Source: Acanthaster planci
Taxonomy: Eukaryota; Echinodermata; Asteroidea; Valvatida; Acanthasteridae
Assembly: GCF_001949145.1 (NCBI RefSeq)
Contig: NW_019091567.1
Span: forward strand, 22,881 to 68,900
Length of the DNA: 46,020 bases
Direction: 5' to 3'
The first letter of the stretch is position 1; every line of letters begins with the position of its first letter. The position numbers and the translations under genes are program-made. The notes beneath the pieces were generated by a model. It was not told the origin of the DNA. It made no database searches and saw nothing but the letters and a program-made list of their open reading frames with translations. Shown here one piece after another: positions 31,201 through 40,270 of this stretch.

Positions 31201-33539
31201 AATGTAAGGAACAGATTATGCGAAGTAAGATGTAATTGAAACTGATCACAAACAATTTTCTGAAGTATCTTTGAGATAAACTGTAAGTTGCTAACCAGAC
31301 GATAGTTTTCAACCTTGGCATCCAAACTCATTTTTTTTAGGAGAGGAAGCACAACAGATGAGTTCCAGAGTTCTGGAAAACATCCCGATTTTAAGGAAAC
31401 ATTCATGATCTGAGTGATAAAGGGTAACAAAACATCCAAGTAATCCATCAACAAATGGGTAGGAATTTGGGCTAACAGGCATGATTTTTTGGATGAACCA
31501 TTAATAATTTTCCTCACACAAACTTCAGAGACATAGTCAAAGTCAGAAAGACATGGAAAAACCAACATGTCAGTTGCATATTGAGTCGAAAATCTGAAGT
31601 GATCAGTACTGGACAACCTACGACGGATGGAATCAACTTTACTCACAAAAAATAAACCCATGTCATTGGCAAGTTGAAAATCATTAACATGTGGGGATAA
31701 CACTGAGGTATGTTAACCCTAATCCCAAGGGTGTATGTAAAATCGTATTTAAATTGGAGGATTTGGGACTGTTAGGGTTAAAAAGAGATGTACAAGCCTT
31801 GAAAACCGCCTAGGATCACTGCTATTCTTGGTAATAAAGTTATTATTAGTACTCACAATGAGATTGGTTCATAAGTAAGATTACCCTGTTCCTTGTACAC
31901 TTAAAAAGGATAAGATCACATTCTTGTTTGGTCGCTTGCCATTTTCTCTCATATTTTCTCTGACGCTGCTTCACTGATTTAATGTCATCATTGAGCCAAG
32001 GGAACCCGAGGTCGCACAACGGTAGTTTTCATTACAACAGGAGCATGATTATCAAGTAATGAACGAAGAGTGGTATCATAAGACATGCTAAGATCATTTA
32101 CACCTGTATCATCGCCTAAGGATAAAACATCTTGCTTAAAATGTCATCCCTGAATTTGTCGACTTCAATTGCCTGAATTTTCTGAGAATGACATGGGTGG
32201 ATAAGAAAAATTAAGAGAGCACATAATTGCAAAGTGATCGGAAAACATCTGATCAGATACGAGACCATTCACAATGGATTCAGATTGTCTTGTGATAACC
32301 AGGTCTAATATATGACCATGCACATGAGTGGGAAAATCAACATACTGTTTCAAATTCAGTGATTCCAGCAACTCAAGAAAATGTGTGGCATCGTTGCAAT
32401 CACTGTTAGCAACATAAAATTGAAATCGCCAGTAATAATTAGTGATTCACTACATAATATAAGAGATTCCAAATAATCAGAAAATTCATCAAGAAAAGTT
32501 ACAACCCCAACCTAATGGGAAACTGAATAAGGTGGGCAATATATAACAGCCAACCTCAAAGTCTATGATGCAGACTTAATCAGCCACTCAGAGGATTCAA
32601 ACGACTGATACTCTTCACCTGACTGTTTAGTGACTTGAAGAGTCTCACTGGCCAGAAATGCTGTGCCACCACCTGTTTGTCCAGTGCGAGGAACATGGAA
32701 GAACTTAAAGCCGATAGGTGTTGCTTGAATCCGATGTGCATCATCCATGACTCTCAACCATGTCTCAGTTAATGAAAAGAAATCAGTACCACTCAATCAG
32801 ACAAAATCCAACCAGTCAGAAGTTTTGTTTTTGAGAGACCTGACATTTAAAGAACACATTCTCAAGTGTTGACGATGACAGGTTTGTGCACTGACAGGTC
32901 TGACATGTCTCAGCACAGGAACATCCACAATAGCAAGAAAACGGGTCTCAGAATATTTGATGATTTCTTAATGTTGCCGATGTTGGTTGCTTACAATGAC
33001 AGATGCTGCCTGTAGATATTGCCAGCAAGCAACGCTATGGTTTCAATTGGGGGGGGGGGCACTGGGGTAATTTTGTCTCCATATTCTGATCTCTGGTCAA
33101 ACGTCAAAATACTATTTAATCAGTTGCCACACAGGACATGTGCTCTTGTTGGAGAATTCCTTTTTATTTCTGCACTTGACATATCAGGCATTGTGCTCGG
33201 TTAGGCCAGAAATAAATTACAAGGTTGAAGAATTTGCGTGAAAAAAAAGTGCCCCAGGGAGCTTTTTGGGGGGGAGGGAGAAAACCAGACGTAATTAATT
33301 AATCGTTAACTGGTTAACTTTTGGAAACTTTAGTACCGATGTGTCCTTGGATGACAAACCAAAGCTTGTTTCTATTTCTTTCCAGGAAGCTTGGGGAATA
33401 CCAAGTGCCTGACTTAGAGAGGCTGGTGACCAGCTGGATTGAGCTGGGAGCACGCTATGTTGGGGGCTGCTGTCACACCAGGCCAGAAGATATACGCCAA
33501 ATTGCAGAAGTTGTCAGGAAGTACAACTCATCACTCTAG
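16138..33539 (+). CDS. Homocysteine S-methyltransferase, copy 1, eight exons
   Basis: Zinc-dependent methyltransferase of the Hcy-binding (MmuM/HMT, Pfam S-methyl_trans) family, which makes methionine from homocysteine. Exons are 16138-16287, 18338-18405, 19902-19947, 20912-21044, 22921-23024, 23874-24034 with first coding base 23873, 24893-25092 and 33386-33539. Phases chain without a break to 338 residues. Motifs are ILDGGLGSEL (33-42), SGADIITTATYQAS (about 77-90), VAGSLGPYGA, VELIAVETIPC, the zinc-ligand loop GCNCCNP (249-255) and GGCC (314-317). From the second start, Met29 at 16222, the protein has 310 residues, the usual length of bacterial MmuM. Residues 1-28 have five basic and no acidic residues, like a mitochondrial presequence. 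The last intron is 8.3 kb and contains an assembly gap, so a missed mini-exon there cannot be excluded. Donor specificity (S-methylmethionine, SAM or betaine) cannot be read from sequence. Confidence 0.92.
16314..16525. mobile_element. Inverted-repeat MITE in HMT intron 1, copy alpha
   Basis: Terminal arms GGGAAAGAGTTCCATATACG and its rough complement near 16490-16525 (AGTGTTGTCTGTAGG, then AGAACTCTTTCC). Starts only 26 bases after the exon 1 donor. The interior matches the element at 16801-16990 in opposite orientation, including TGTTATCACTTTCTGA. Confidence 0.7.
16801..16990. mobile_element. Inverted-repeat MITE in HMT intron 1, copy beta
   Basis: Same family as the alpha copy, opposite orientation: left end AGGAAAGGAGTTCCATATAC, right end CATATGGAACTCTTTCT. 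The reverse complement reproduces TAAATGCTT.AGAATTTTCT and TGTTATCACTTTCTGA of alpha in the same order. Confidence 0.7.
17725..17985 (-). mobile_element. tRNA-derived SINE in HMT copy 1 intron 1
   Basis: The minus strand has a tRNA-like head: A box TGGCTGAGTGGTTA (17961-17948) and B box GGATGAATCC (17931-17922). A degraded relative sits at the same place in copy 2. Outer limits are approximate. Confidence 0.55.
18338..18405 (+). CDS. HMT copy 1 exon 2
   Basis: Acceptor TTTTCAG|GAGG, donor AAGAG|GTAACC; 68 bases, phase 2 at the end. Encodes EDELWSARPLITGPHLIKNV. The copy-2 counterpart differs by only two silent bases. Confidence 0.92.
19902..19947 (+). CDS. HMT copy 1 exon 3
   Basis: A 46-base exon between GGTTTTGAAAG and GTAAGT. 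Encodes SFLESGADIITTATYQ, the conserved GAD.I.T.TYQ block of the barrel. Confidence 0.9.
19999..20564. mobile_element. MITE-like element with imperfect terminal inverted repeats
   Basis: The left end GCAGCCAATTTTACGAAACT and the reverse complement of the right end, GCAGCCTATTTCATGAAACA, align over about 35 bases. A related left end occurs at 33999. It lies in HMT copy 1 intron 3 and carries no convincing coding frame. Confidence 0.6.
20715..20830 (+). mobile_element. tRNA-derived SINE fragment upstream of HMT copy 1 exon 4
   Basis: A-box-like TAGCCAAGAGGTTA at 20758 and B-box-like GGTTTGAGCC at 20806. A matching fragment precedes exon 4 of copy 2, so the insertion predates the gene duplication. 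Confidence 0.5.
20912..21044 (+). CDS. HMT copy 1 exon 4
   Basis: Acceptor CTCTATTACAG, donor CCAG|GTGAAT, phase 1. Encodes ASIQGFTESVGMSREDALEL and EAVEEFWAENKDKDP, mostly helical surface of the barrel. Confidence 0.9.
22141..22370. repeat. Degenerate short tandem repeats
   Basis: About four 18-19 base units of the type GCRTCARYAATGCACCACY from 22141, then two ~44-base units (AGCAACGTACAGCCCATACA and AGCCACGCACAGTCTATACA). They keep a frame open by chance. Located in HMT copy 1 intron 4. Confidence 0.5.
22921..23024 (+). CDS. HMT copy 1 exon 5
   Basis: Acceptor TACATTCCAG, donor GAG|GTACAT. Read in phase with exon 4 it encodes RQKPVVAGSLGPYGASQHD and SSEYSGVYADTKTKE, matching the family block GS.GPYGA. 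Confidence 0.9.
23496..23678. mobile_element. TTAA-flanked (piggyBac-type) MITE, copy 1
   Basis: TTAA at both ends (23496-23499 and 23675-23678) with left terminus CCTCTTCGCGACGG. The interior ACCACACATACAG, ATTCACCATGCAGCTGCTGG and GGGCATACCACAGCCCAGCA is shared with 25221-25416. The right terminus is eroded. In HMT copy 1 intron 5. Confidence 0.72.
23873..24034 (+). CDS. HMT copy 1 exon 6
   Basis: Acceptor CTCACTCCAG, donor AAG|GTCAGT; 54 codons. Encodes ELKEWHGPHLEAL, SGVELIAVETIPCQIEAEA and a strand ending AWLSYSVK. ETIP..EA is a family hallmark. Confidence 0.92.
24893..25092 (+). CDS. HMT copy 1 exon 7, first zinc-ligand loop
   Basis: Acceptor CCATTCGAAG, donor GGCAG|GTATTT, phase 2. 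Encodes the GET..DGV motif, VAVGCNCCNP carrying the first zinc-binding cysteine (Cys252 in GxNC; neighbouring Cys250 and Cys253 are extra), and KPFVVYPDKRKEFFDG. Confidence 0.9.
25221..25416. mobile_element. TTAA-flanked (piggyBac-type) MITE, copy 2
   Basis: Left end TTAAACCCCTTCACGGTGG and right end CCACCGTGAAGGGGTTAA are inverted repeats. The interior is clearly homologous to 23496-23678. In HMT copy 1 intron 7. Confidence 0.78.
26073..27025. other. Assembly gap (953 N)
   Basis: Unsequenced run inside the C-terminal part of the CR1/L2-like LINE. Open frames reported across it are artefacts. Confidence 0.99.
27180..30421 (-). mobile_element. APE-type LINE nested inside the CR1/L2-like LINE
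   Basis: Endonuclease-reverse transcriptase element on the minus strand. Endonuclease: ELHRQKIDIAALQETRI (about 30180) and LTLICVYAPTMTY through LLILGDFNARVGSDY (about 29950-29790), then STDHYLIRAKV near 29520. RT: SQCGFRAGRSTSDMSF and YIVFVDFSKAFDNVDR with GVKLGCMLAPTLFAVYL (28520-28200), then YLGSTVTKKKSSDAEIDRKI (about 27860) and IRWAGHVFRM near 27540. A zinc-finger-like FTCGKCNWLCRSKADLAAH lies near the 3' end (about 27255) without a second histidine. It resembles proteins often annotated as craniofacial development protein 2-like. Clade is uncertain (RTE- or I/Nimb-like). Frames are broken and the YADD/FADD box is missing. Confidence 0.82.
31713..31781. mobile_element. 70-bp miniature element with TTAA ends, copy 2
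   Basis: TTAACCCTAAT at the left and GTTAGGGTTAA at the right, with core TATGTAAAATCGTATTT and TTGGAGGATTTGGGACTG. It is the reverse-oriented twin of 7010-7079 and sits inside the CR1/L2-like LINE, so it is younger than that LINE. Confidence 0.8.
33386..33539 (+). CDS. HMT copy 1 exon 8, second zinc-ligand pair and stop
   Basis: Acceptor TTTCTTTCCAG|GAAGC completes the split arginine codon. Encodes LERLVTSWIELGARYVGGCC and HTRPEDIRQIAEVV. The GGCC pair supplies the other two zinc ligands. TAG at 33537-33539. Confidence 0.92.
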
Positions 33540-33663
33540 ATTGTAAAACTTCATCACTTGAAAGAAATGCTTCATGGATAAGTGGTGTTTTGACATACAG
33601 CTTGGGAAAGAAAGCTTACAAAAGTTTCCTTTGTTTCACATTAGGCAAGTTTCTGAAGTGCAT

Positions 33664-33990
33664 GTGGGTTTTCCTTGTAGGTGGATTGTCCTTGTAGGTG
33701 GGTTTTCCTTGCAGGTGGGTTGTCCTTGCAGGTGGGTTGTCCTTGCAGGTGGGTTGTCCTTGCAGGTGGGTTGTCCTTGCAGGTGGGTTGTCCTTGCAGG
33801 TGGGTTGTCCTTGCAGGTGGGTTGTCCTTGCAGGTGGGTTGTCCTTGCAGGTGGGTTGTCCTTGCAGGTGGGTTGTCCTTGCAGGTGGGTTGTCCTTGCA
33901 GGTGGGTTGTCCTTGCAGGTGGGTTGTCCTTGCAGGTGGGTTGTCCTTGCAGGTGGGTTGTCCTTGTAGTAGGATTGTCCTTGTAGGTGG
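33664..33990. repeat. 17-bp minisatellite, about 19 copies, in HMT copy 1 3' flank
   Basis: Unit TTGTCCTTGCAGGTGGG; about 14 central copies are identical and the edges vary (TTGTAGG, GGATTG). It begins about 125 bases after the HMT stop, so it probably lies in the 3' UTR. Because 17 is not a multiple of 3 and the unit lacks stops, several frames on both strands stay open; none is a gene. Confidence 0.97.
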
Positions 33991-33998
33991 GCTGGTGA

Positions 33999-34150
33999 GC
34001 AGCCAATTTCACAAAACTTTACACAATGGTGTAACTCCACTTGCACCCTATTTTATTGTGTAAGTTGTGCAACAAATTAGGAATGATTTCACGAAACTTA
34101 CTATCTTACACAGTCATTGTAGATTGCATAAGATGCACAATTTTCTTGGC
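33999..34150 (+). mobile_element. Left end of a MITE related to 19999-20564
   Basis: GCAGCCAATTTCACAAAACT followed by an ACAATGGTGTAACTCC block and GCAACAAATTAGG, all shared in order with the element at 19999. The right boundary was not found. Confidence 0.5.
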
Positions 34151-34633
34151 CTTAAGCATGGTTCAAAGTTATGCCTTTTTTTTTTTAAATTGGCCACTGG
34201 ATGCTTTTGGCCTGTATTCACTGCAAAGGGATTGAGTAATTCTATGGTAAACCAGGCTGACTGTTTAACTTTGCAGTGACTCTGGTGATTTGACTGACAG
34301 TGGTGTGAATCCCTTTGAAGTGGTTTACTGTGAAGAACAGCTTGGAAAGTGGAAAGAATTTTGTCCTCTGCATTGAAGCAAATCACCTTTAAGCCTAGAG
34401 TTTTAGACATTGTAATTACTAGTATCAACTGGCTGTGCAGCATGAAGCCTGCTGGGTACATCTAGGTTTGTTCACAAACCTAAGGAAAACTTGAAATTAA
34501 GGACAGCATTAGTACAGCAGTTTAGCCATCTGTTTGTATTCCCAAACCAACAAAGCCAATACGCAGAAAACTAAATACACAGTCAGAAAATGAACGTCAC
34601 GTTTTCTCTGTGTAAAGAAGGCAAGCATGTTCG

Positions 34634-35052
34634 CATATGTGACCCGTCACAACAAAATGAGCGTAAAGTCGCATTCCGCGCTTTCCTATTTTGAAGGTTC
34701 AAAATCATATTGAAGTGGAGGTTGATTTGGGGATTTTTGTAATATTTGGAAAGACTAACCCATTTTCTTTTTAATTCCAAATATTTAGCAGGATCGAATA
34801 GTTAAAAATATCATTTTCACAGTAGTTTTGACAATAGCATTATGCATGCCTGGTCTGAAATGTTGAAACAATGTCAGGAACAAAAGCGCAAGCTGCCAGA
34901 ATAATGTCACATGGTCACCTTATACTTCTACCCTAAGTGTTCCATGTACATGCCATTGGAGAGCTCTCTTTCTGCTGAACTCAAAAATACAAATATCTCA
35001 ATTTTTGAAAATTCCGATTTTCAGCTCATTTGGGGGTGACAGGTCACATATG
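34634..35052. mobile_element. TA-flanked MITE, about 410 bp
   Basis: The left end TATGTGACCCGTCAC...AAATGAGC and the right end GCTCATTTGGGGGTGACAGG then TCACATA are inverted repeats of about 30 bases. TA at both borders suggests Tc1/mariner-type insertion. The interior has no coding sequence. Confidence 0.75.
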
Positions 35053-37790
35053 CACTTGAAATGACAGGGTCCTGCAGCCTAGAAAAGTCATGGGATTGTG
35101 TAAAAATGACTAAAGTCAACACTGTGTGTGATTTCTATTTTAAGAAATAAGTGCATAAAATGCCTAATTTTATTTGCAATTTAACGGAAGTCCAAATAGT
35201 CCATGAAATTTCATTATTGGGTCATGGATTTTCTTAATTTGGTCATGGGAAAAGTCATGGAATTTAATTGCCCTTTAGGTGCAGGAACCCTGATGAATGT
35301 GGCCGAGGGCTTTTTAATGCCTAACACTACCGATTGAAAATGCCTTAACATCATGCATGCATGTTGTGCTTCAGTGTTGCATTTAGAGTAAATTATTCAG
35401 AATTTGTCCAATTATGTTCTACAAACACAAGCATGAATTTAATATTGCCTTGCTCAGGGTGGCGTCAAAATCTTCCACACGAGGAAACGAGTTACTACAC
35501 TAGTAATTTAATATAACGTCACAAGTCATTCACAAAAAGTAGGATTCACACACCTGTCTTTGTTGAAACTGAGACCGAATTGTCATAGAATCTTGAGAGT
35601 CTATGGCACCTATCCTTAAACAAAGAGACTGATAACACGTAAAATAGTGATGCCACCCATTCTTTACATTTGCACTTTTCAATGGCTAAGATGCGGGACT
35701 TGATTCATCAAACCCCATAGGAAAGTGCACATGTAAACAAAATGACCTTATGTTTTTAAAGTCTATTTGAAGTTATGGGTTTTGACTTGACTGCATTTGT
35801 GTTTAATAAAACCACTCGCATTTGATTTTACTTTACTCATACACCCACATTGTGCAATTCTTGCTGTTGGAACCATCCAGTTCTTTCCTTGTCAATGACC
35901 ACAGCATTTGGTGAATCTTTTGTGTATGTCTCAGTCTAATTCATCTCTCATCACAACAGAGTCCCGCAGATAAATAGGAAAGACCCCTTGAAGTGTATAT
36001 AGAGATACAACTGAAATTGTAGTTTCAAATGTGTTTTTTAAGTTGTAATATGAATTAGATTCAAAAACAATGAGAAAGATTTACTTTCTATTTTCCTACA
36101 TTTTTATTACACGAAATAGCAGCGACCCCTCTCGGCCTTTACCATGATCTTCCCATCAGAAAAAAAAGTAAAAAGAAATAGTTAATACAATATATTGATA
36201 TTTTAAAATGTTGAATTCTTTAGGATATTGCAATTTTAACTGGCATTTCGAAACAAAACATATCAATGGAAAGGAAGAGAAAGTATTGGCACATTCAATC
36301 ATTTCAATTCAAAGTATCCAACGATTGAACAGTTCACTGTTCTTTGGGGGGAAAATGTCAGTCAATTTCATTCATGTGAAGCAGGCACTACAAACTACAT
36401 GTATTCTACATAGTTAGTTTGCAGCCTACACTACAAGAGATTAACAGTACAATTGAGAGAGTGAATTAAGCATAAAAAATCTTTCAGAAATCAAAACAAA
36501 TTGCAGCGGAACACAGATCAGAAGAAAACCGATAATAAAAAGTCATGTTTATAATGAAGAAAAGTTTAGGTCCCGAGGTTTTGTCTCTCTTTGTTTTCTG
36601 TTACTGGTGACACATGGCACCTGTTATGACAATGTACATGTACTTTGTCAAGTCCCAAGGACCTTGTTACTCGTGTCCCACTACTGTTCAAATGATTGTA
36701 TTTATGCACTGTACTATTAAGCAGCAGTTGACCTTTGTGAAGTAAATTCTGAAATAAAGTGGCAATATGGGTACACTGGAAATTTGCCAGCCAAATTGTA
36801 ACAAATTATACCGTTATATGATTAAAATATGTGACTTCATTAAGGTTCATTTTTGTCCCGTGATTACCAAAAGCATACAAATCATACACTTGTGTAGAAG
36901 TTATAAGGAACTGAAGAATAACAACTGGCAGTTGTTTTCTTATTGTGCATAATAAAAGAATACTTGACTAATTTACAGGATTATTTGAACAGTGGCCGGG
37001 TATTTCAATGTACTCTGTACTTTAAATAATGTTTTGAATACAAGCAATATTCAACTAAATTATAAATAATCCTCGACTGAAGCAGTAACTTTACCCATAT
37101 GGCTTTGTGGATGTTCTCCGCTTTGCCAAATATAGAGGTTTACTGTCAAAGCATCTTTCTCAATACTCTTTTAGAAACTTAACAAAATGTTTATTTCCAA
37201 TCTGCAGCATATTTACAGGCTTCACTGGCATTTCAATCCTGAATTTGAGACATTTATATCTTAAGTTAAAACAGGTTTGGAATTTTTACTGTCGTGGAGA
37301 GATTGCAGGAGTATGTTTGCCATGAGCAAGACAAGTGATTCTCGGGGCTCTCTTTTCTACTTTGACTTTAAGGGGAGGAAAAATGAATAATTTTGTAATC
37401 AAGATGTTCAGATGTGACTGCTTAAAAGTAGGTAAGATTTGACTGAGGGGGAAAGGCATTGAGGCTTTGTTGGGAAAAAAAAACTTGAACAGAAGCTCTA
37501 TTGAAAGAAAATGCCAGAACTTACGTTCCATTAACTATGCACTCTTCACGAACAATGTGTACCTTCAGTGAGCTAGGAATCATGCAGCAAGGGAGCACTA
37601 GTTCTGCGTAAATTTCAGGTGAATCTATAGCAAAGAAACAACTTCGTTCTAGCAAAAAAATAGTTTGAAAGATGTCAAGCAAGGTCTGCAAACATGGTGT
37701 CATAGATACATTTGGCTACATAGACGACTACCAAAAAGTTCAGCCTATTCGTTAAGTAGGACAGACCCAGCTTGGAACAACAGGTCGAGT
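35053..37790. other. Intergenic region between HMT copies, nothing recognised
   Basis: AT-rich sequence with only short, motif-free open frames. AATAAA hexamers near 35804 and 36752 are possible but distant poly(A) signals for HMT copy 1. Confidence 0.45.
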
Positions 37791-37793
37791 ACT

Positions 37794-38605
37794 CTATATT
37801 ATCCCTGCAAGAATTTGGCAAATGACGTCTTGGGAGGCCCAAACAGGAACGAGTAAATTGCCTTTGAACTCCTTCCAGTAATGTTCGTTGTGAAGGAGAA
37901 CTTGAGTACCAAACTGGGGCAGAATGCTCAAGAATAGGTCTGATATGAGAGCAGTAAAGAGTGACAAGAATATAGGGTCTTTGGAGTTAACCAGTCTTCT
38001 AGTAAAATCAGACATCTTAGTAGCATTTGAAACAACTGAATTTACATGATGACTCCAAGAAAGATCTCAGGAGATAACCACACCAAGATATTTATACTGA
38101 TCAACAAAATCCAAGTTACGAGAATCAATCTGATTTGTGGATCTATGAGGTATTCTGGAGCGAGTAATAGACATCAGTTTACATTTGTCGATGTTCAGCT
38201 TCACACGATCAAGAGGCCAGTTATACACTTTTTTATTTTACGGCGTTATAACGCCCTAATACGGCGTAATAACGCCCCATTATGGCGTTATAACGGCCTA
38301 TTTTAAGCGTAATAATGCCCTGTTATTGCGTTATGACGCCCTATTACGACGCAATAATGCTCTGCGGCGCCCACGCACACACACACGTGGCTCCGCTTGT
38401 GCGCATGGTATTTGCAGTTACTGTGGCCATCCTTGGACGGTTCGAATCTTGCAAGGTTAGCGATAAAAGCCCTTTTGTCTGCAGGTGGTCCCGATGCTCA
38501 GTAATAGCATGGATACAAAGCCTGGGCGGTAGGTTATGCCTTACATTAGGGCGTAATAACGCCGTAAAATAAAAAAGTGTATTCTTGGCGGAGATCAGCC
38601 ACCGT
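37794..38605 (-). mobile_element. LINE reverse-transcriptase fragment, split by a MITE
   Basis: The minus strand from 38223 reads NWPLDRVKLNIDKCKLMSIT, then YKYLGVVIS, a stop, DLSWSHHVNSVV and MSDFTRRLV, the RT thumb region of Jockey/CR1-type elements. A few more codons (about WLISAKN) seem to continue on the far side of the MITE at 38582-38605. Both ends are truncated. Confidence 0.7.
38224..38581. mobile_element. 358-bp MITE with 37-bp inverted ends and a palindrome array
   Basis: Left end (38224-38260) and right end (38545-38581) are 37-base inverted repeats with one mismatch, starting TACACTTTTTTATTTTACGG. TA flanks fit Tc1/mariner-type target duplication. Next to the left end lie six ~21-bp units, each centred on a near-palindrome of the type GGCGTTATAACGCC (38242, 38263, 38284, 38306, 38327, 38348). 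No transposase is encoded. Confidence 0.88.
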
Positions 38606-39530
38606 AGGTTTTTGCTAGTATAAATTTTACATTACAACAGATAGAGTGACGCATGTCAGCGGGATGAACATAACAGTGAGGCTTTCGATAGGAATTATGG
38701 AGGTAGAAAACGTACGGCGGCCGAAACGACACAAACCCTTTAAGTATAACGGCACTGCTGGCATGCAAGCCAGATCTTATGTCGCAGTCTCTAGTCTCTA
38801 TCGGATATAGAATTAAACATGCCCTAGAAAGCTGCGGAAATCTGCAAGTCCTCTCTACTATCCAAATGCGCTAATGCAATGAGGCTGGAGGCCCCTCAAA
38901 TAAACGTTCTTATTTTCGGTTAAGGACAAAACAGATTGAATGACTCCACAAACAGAGACAAATTATACAATTATACCCCCACCCCGAACACAGCTTCCCG
39001 AACCCTGGTAAAAAGTGTTGTCATGATTAGGCCTAGTGTCATATCTCAAGAAAAATTACGCTTTTCCAATAATTTTGTTTACGGTGCAGTTTACTAAAGG
39101 GAATAATTATATGATTCACCGTGGATCAATTATCTTTCAAAATAGCTCAGTGTACCTGGTTCAATTGCAGGGAAATGAAGAGAGAGAATATTTTTATTTT
39201 TCCAAGAAAGGACAGAAACCTTTCCTGCAGTTACGAAAGCCTTACCTTTACACACGTGGACCCCCCCCAAAAAAACAGCGCTATTTTCTGGCTGTAGCAT
39301 CTTATTTTAGCAGCTTTAGGCATCTCGCATGGAGACCACACGTAGAGGAATCCGCCACTATCTGCCCCATCAGAACGACTCGGAGCTGCTGTCAACACAG
39401 GCAGCGGAACAGTTTTTGAAGGGGGCAGTTAATAGACCATCGGGCGGGCCTTTACGGCTCGCATGATCCATTAAGCCCCAGCCAATCATAGGACCCGCTC
39501 TAAAAAGTGCTTTCGCCGCCAGTGGCTGTC

Positions 39531-39695
39531 AGCCTTCAAACTAGAAAGCTAACATGGCATGGCCACACAACATGGAAAGTTGCTCTCAAAGACCATCCTT
39601 CAAGGAACAGTTCCGGGAAAAAGGAAACTGGGACGACGGAGATCAAAGAGATGGACCGACAACATTATGGAAGGGACGGGACTGTCATTGTTCAA
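39531..39695 (+). mobile_element. LINE 3'-terminal coding fragment
   Basis: Encodes RKLTWHGHTTW and, after a frameshift, ILQGTVPGKRKLGRRRSKRW and TDNIMEGTGLSL, the recognisable C-terminus of endonuclease-RT LINE proteins. Severely truncated. Confidence 0.75.
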
Positions 39696-39928
39696 ACCTA
39701 CGCGCCTGCGTACAACCATGATATGGATAACGTAACAGTTCTGGGCTAACAAACTTTCCCAACAAAGAAAACAAATAAACCGTCATGTGTACAGATTTTT
39801 ATTGCGTCTTAGTGTTACATTTCTTCCATAATCAAACATACTAGTTAATCTCCCTATGCCTAGGGGAGAATTCAGGAGAAGGCCTACCAGTTCAAATGCA
39901 CGCTATCGAAATCATGGTGAAACGTACG

Positions 39929-39934
39929 CACGTG
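39929..39934. promoter_or_regulatory. CACGTG E-box upstream of HMT copy 2
   Basis: Perfect CACGTG about 270 bases before the MSVKVL start. A CACGTG also lies upstream of copy 1 (16055). Function is inferred only from the shared position type. Confidence 0.35.
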
Positions 39935-40204
39935 GTGCCGTGCGGGGAGCCTGAGATCGAGAGAGCGCTCTGCATAATTCATGTTTCAAATGACCCGGGA
40001 GCCTGAATGATGAAGTTCATTATCATAGACATCTCCGGACAAGTTAATGCCGGCCTTGGAGATCCAGCAACAGTTCTGACAGTTGGCAGTTATCAGCAGT
40101 TTCCCAGGTCACGAGTTCATATTTCGAAGTTTGAAACTTTTCACAGGCAGTGCTGCTATTTTAAGGGTCGGGATAGAGTTATAAGCAGTGACATCCAGAG
40201 AACA

Positions 40205-40270
40205 ATGAGCGTCAAAGTTCTAGACGGGGGATTGGGAACTGAGCTGGAATACACGGGTGTTGTTAGCATT
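40205..40270 (+). CDS. HMT copy 2 exon 1
   Basis: 22 codons from ATG (context AACAATGAGC) to ATT|GTAAGT, phase 0 as in copy 1. Contains the DGG motif. Confidence 0.85.

Larger units (their letters stand above)
25500..32960 (-). mobile_element. CR1/L2-like LINE remnant, interrupted by a nested LINE and an N gap
   Basis: Minus-strand non-LTR retrotransposon. From its 5' side: endonuclease start CSLNVRSLKNKTSDWLDF and FFSLTETWL (about 32870-32740), endonuclease end VFSDHFAI-type block (about 32265), RT fingers near 31700-31070, RT palm 31053-30562 with VRGVPQGSCLGPLL and CYADDTQLY (YADD at 30825-30814), then RNLGAWFDVNLSISDHV to about 30425. Its continuation GARFVCNMYKY and LHWLPVKSRI resumes at 27131-27030, and RIVFKILLLVF with CPEYLSQLI at 26072-25940. 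The 3' end at about 25500 has an ATAATAATAAT tail. Internal stops, a frameshift at 31050 and loss of the motif-A catalytic aspartate (reads NSSSAFNTLDHSILL) show it is dead. Confidence 0.82.

Noticed and set aside
33574-34063. Several overlapping open frames of 100-136 codons on both strands (CRWVVLAGG and PARTTHLQG-type repeats).
   Set aside because: They are readings of the 17-bp minisatellite in different frames. A 17-base unit without stops opens several frames by itself.
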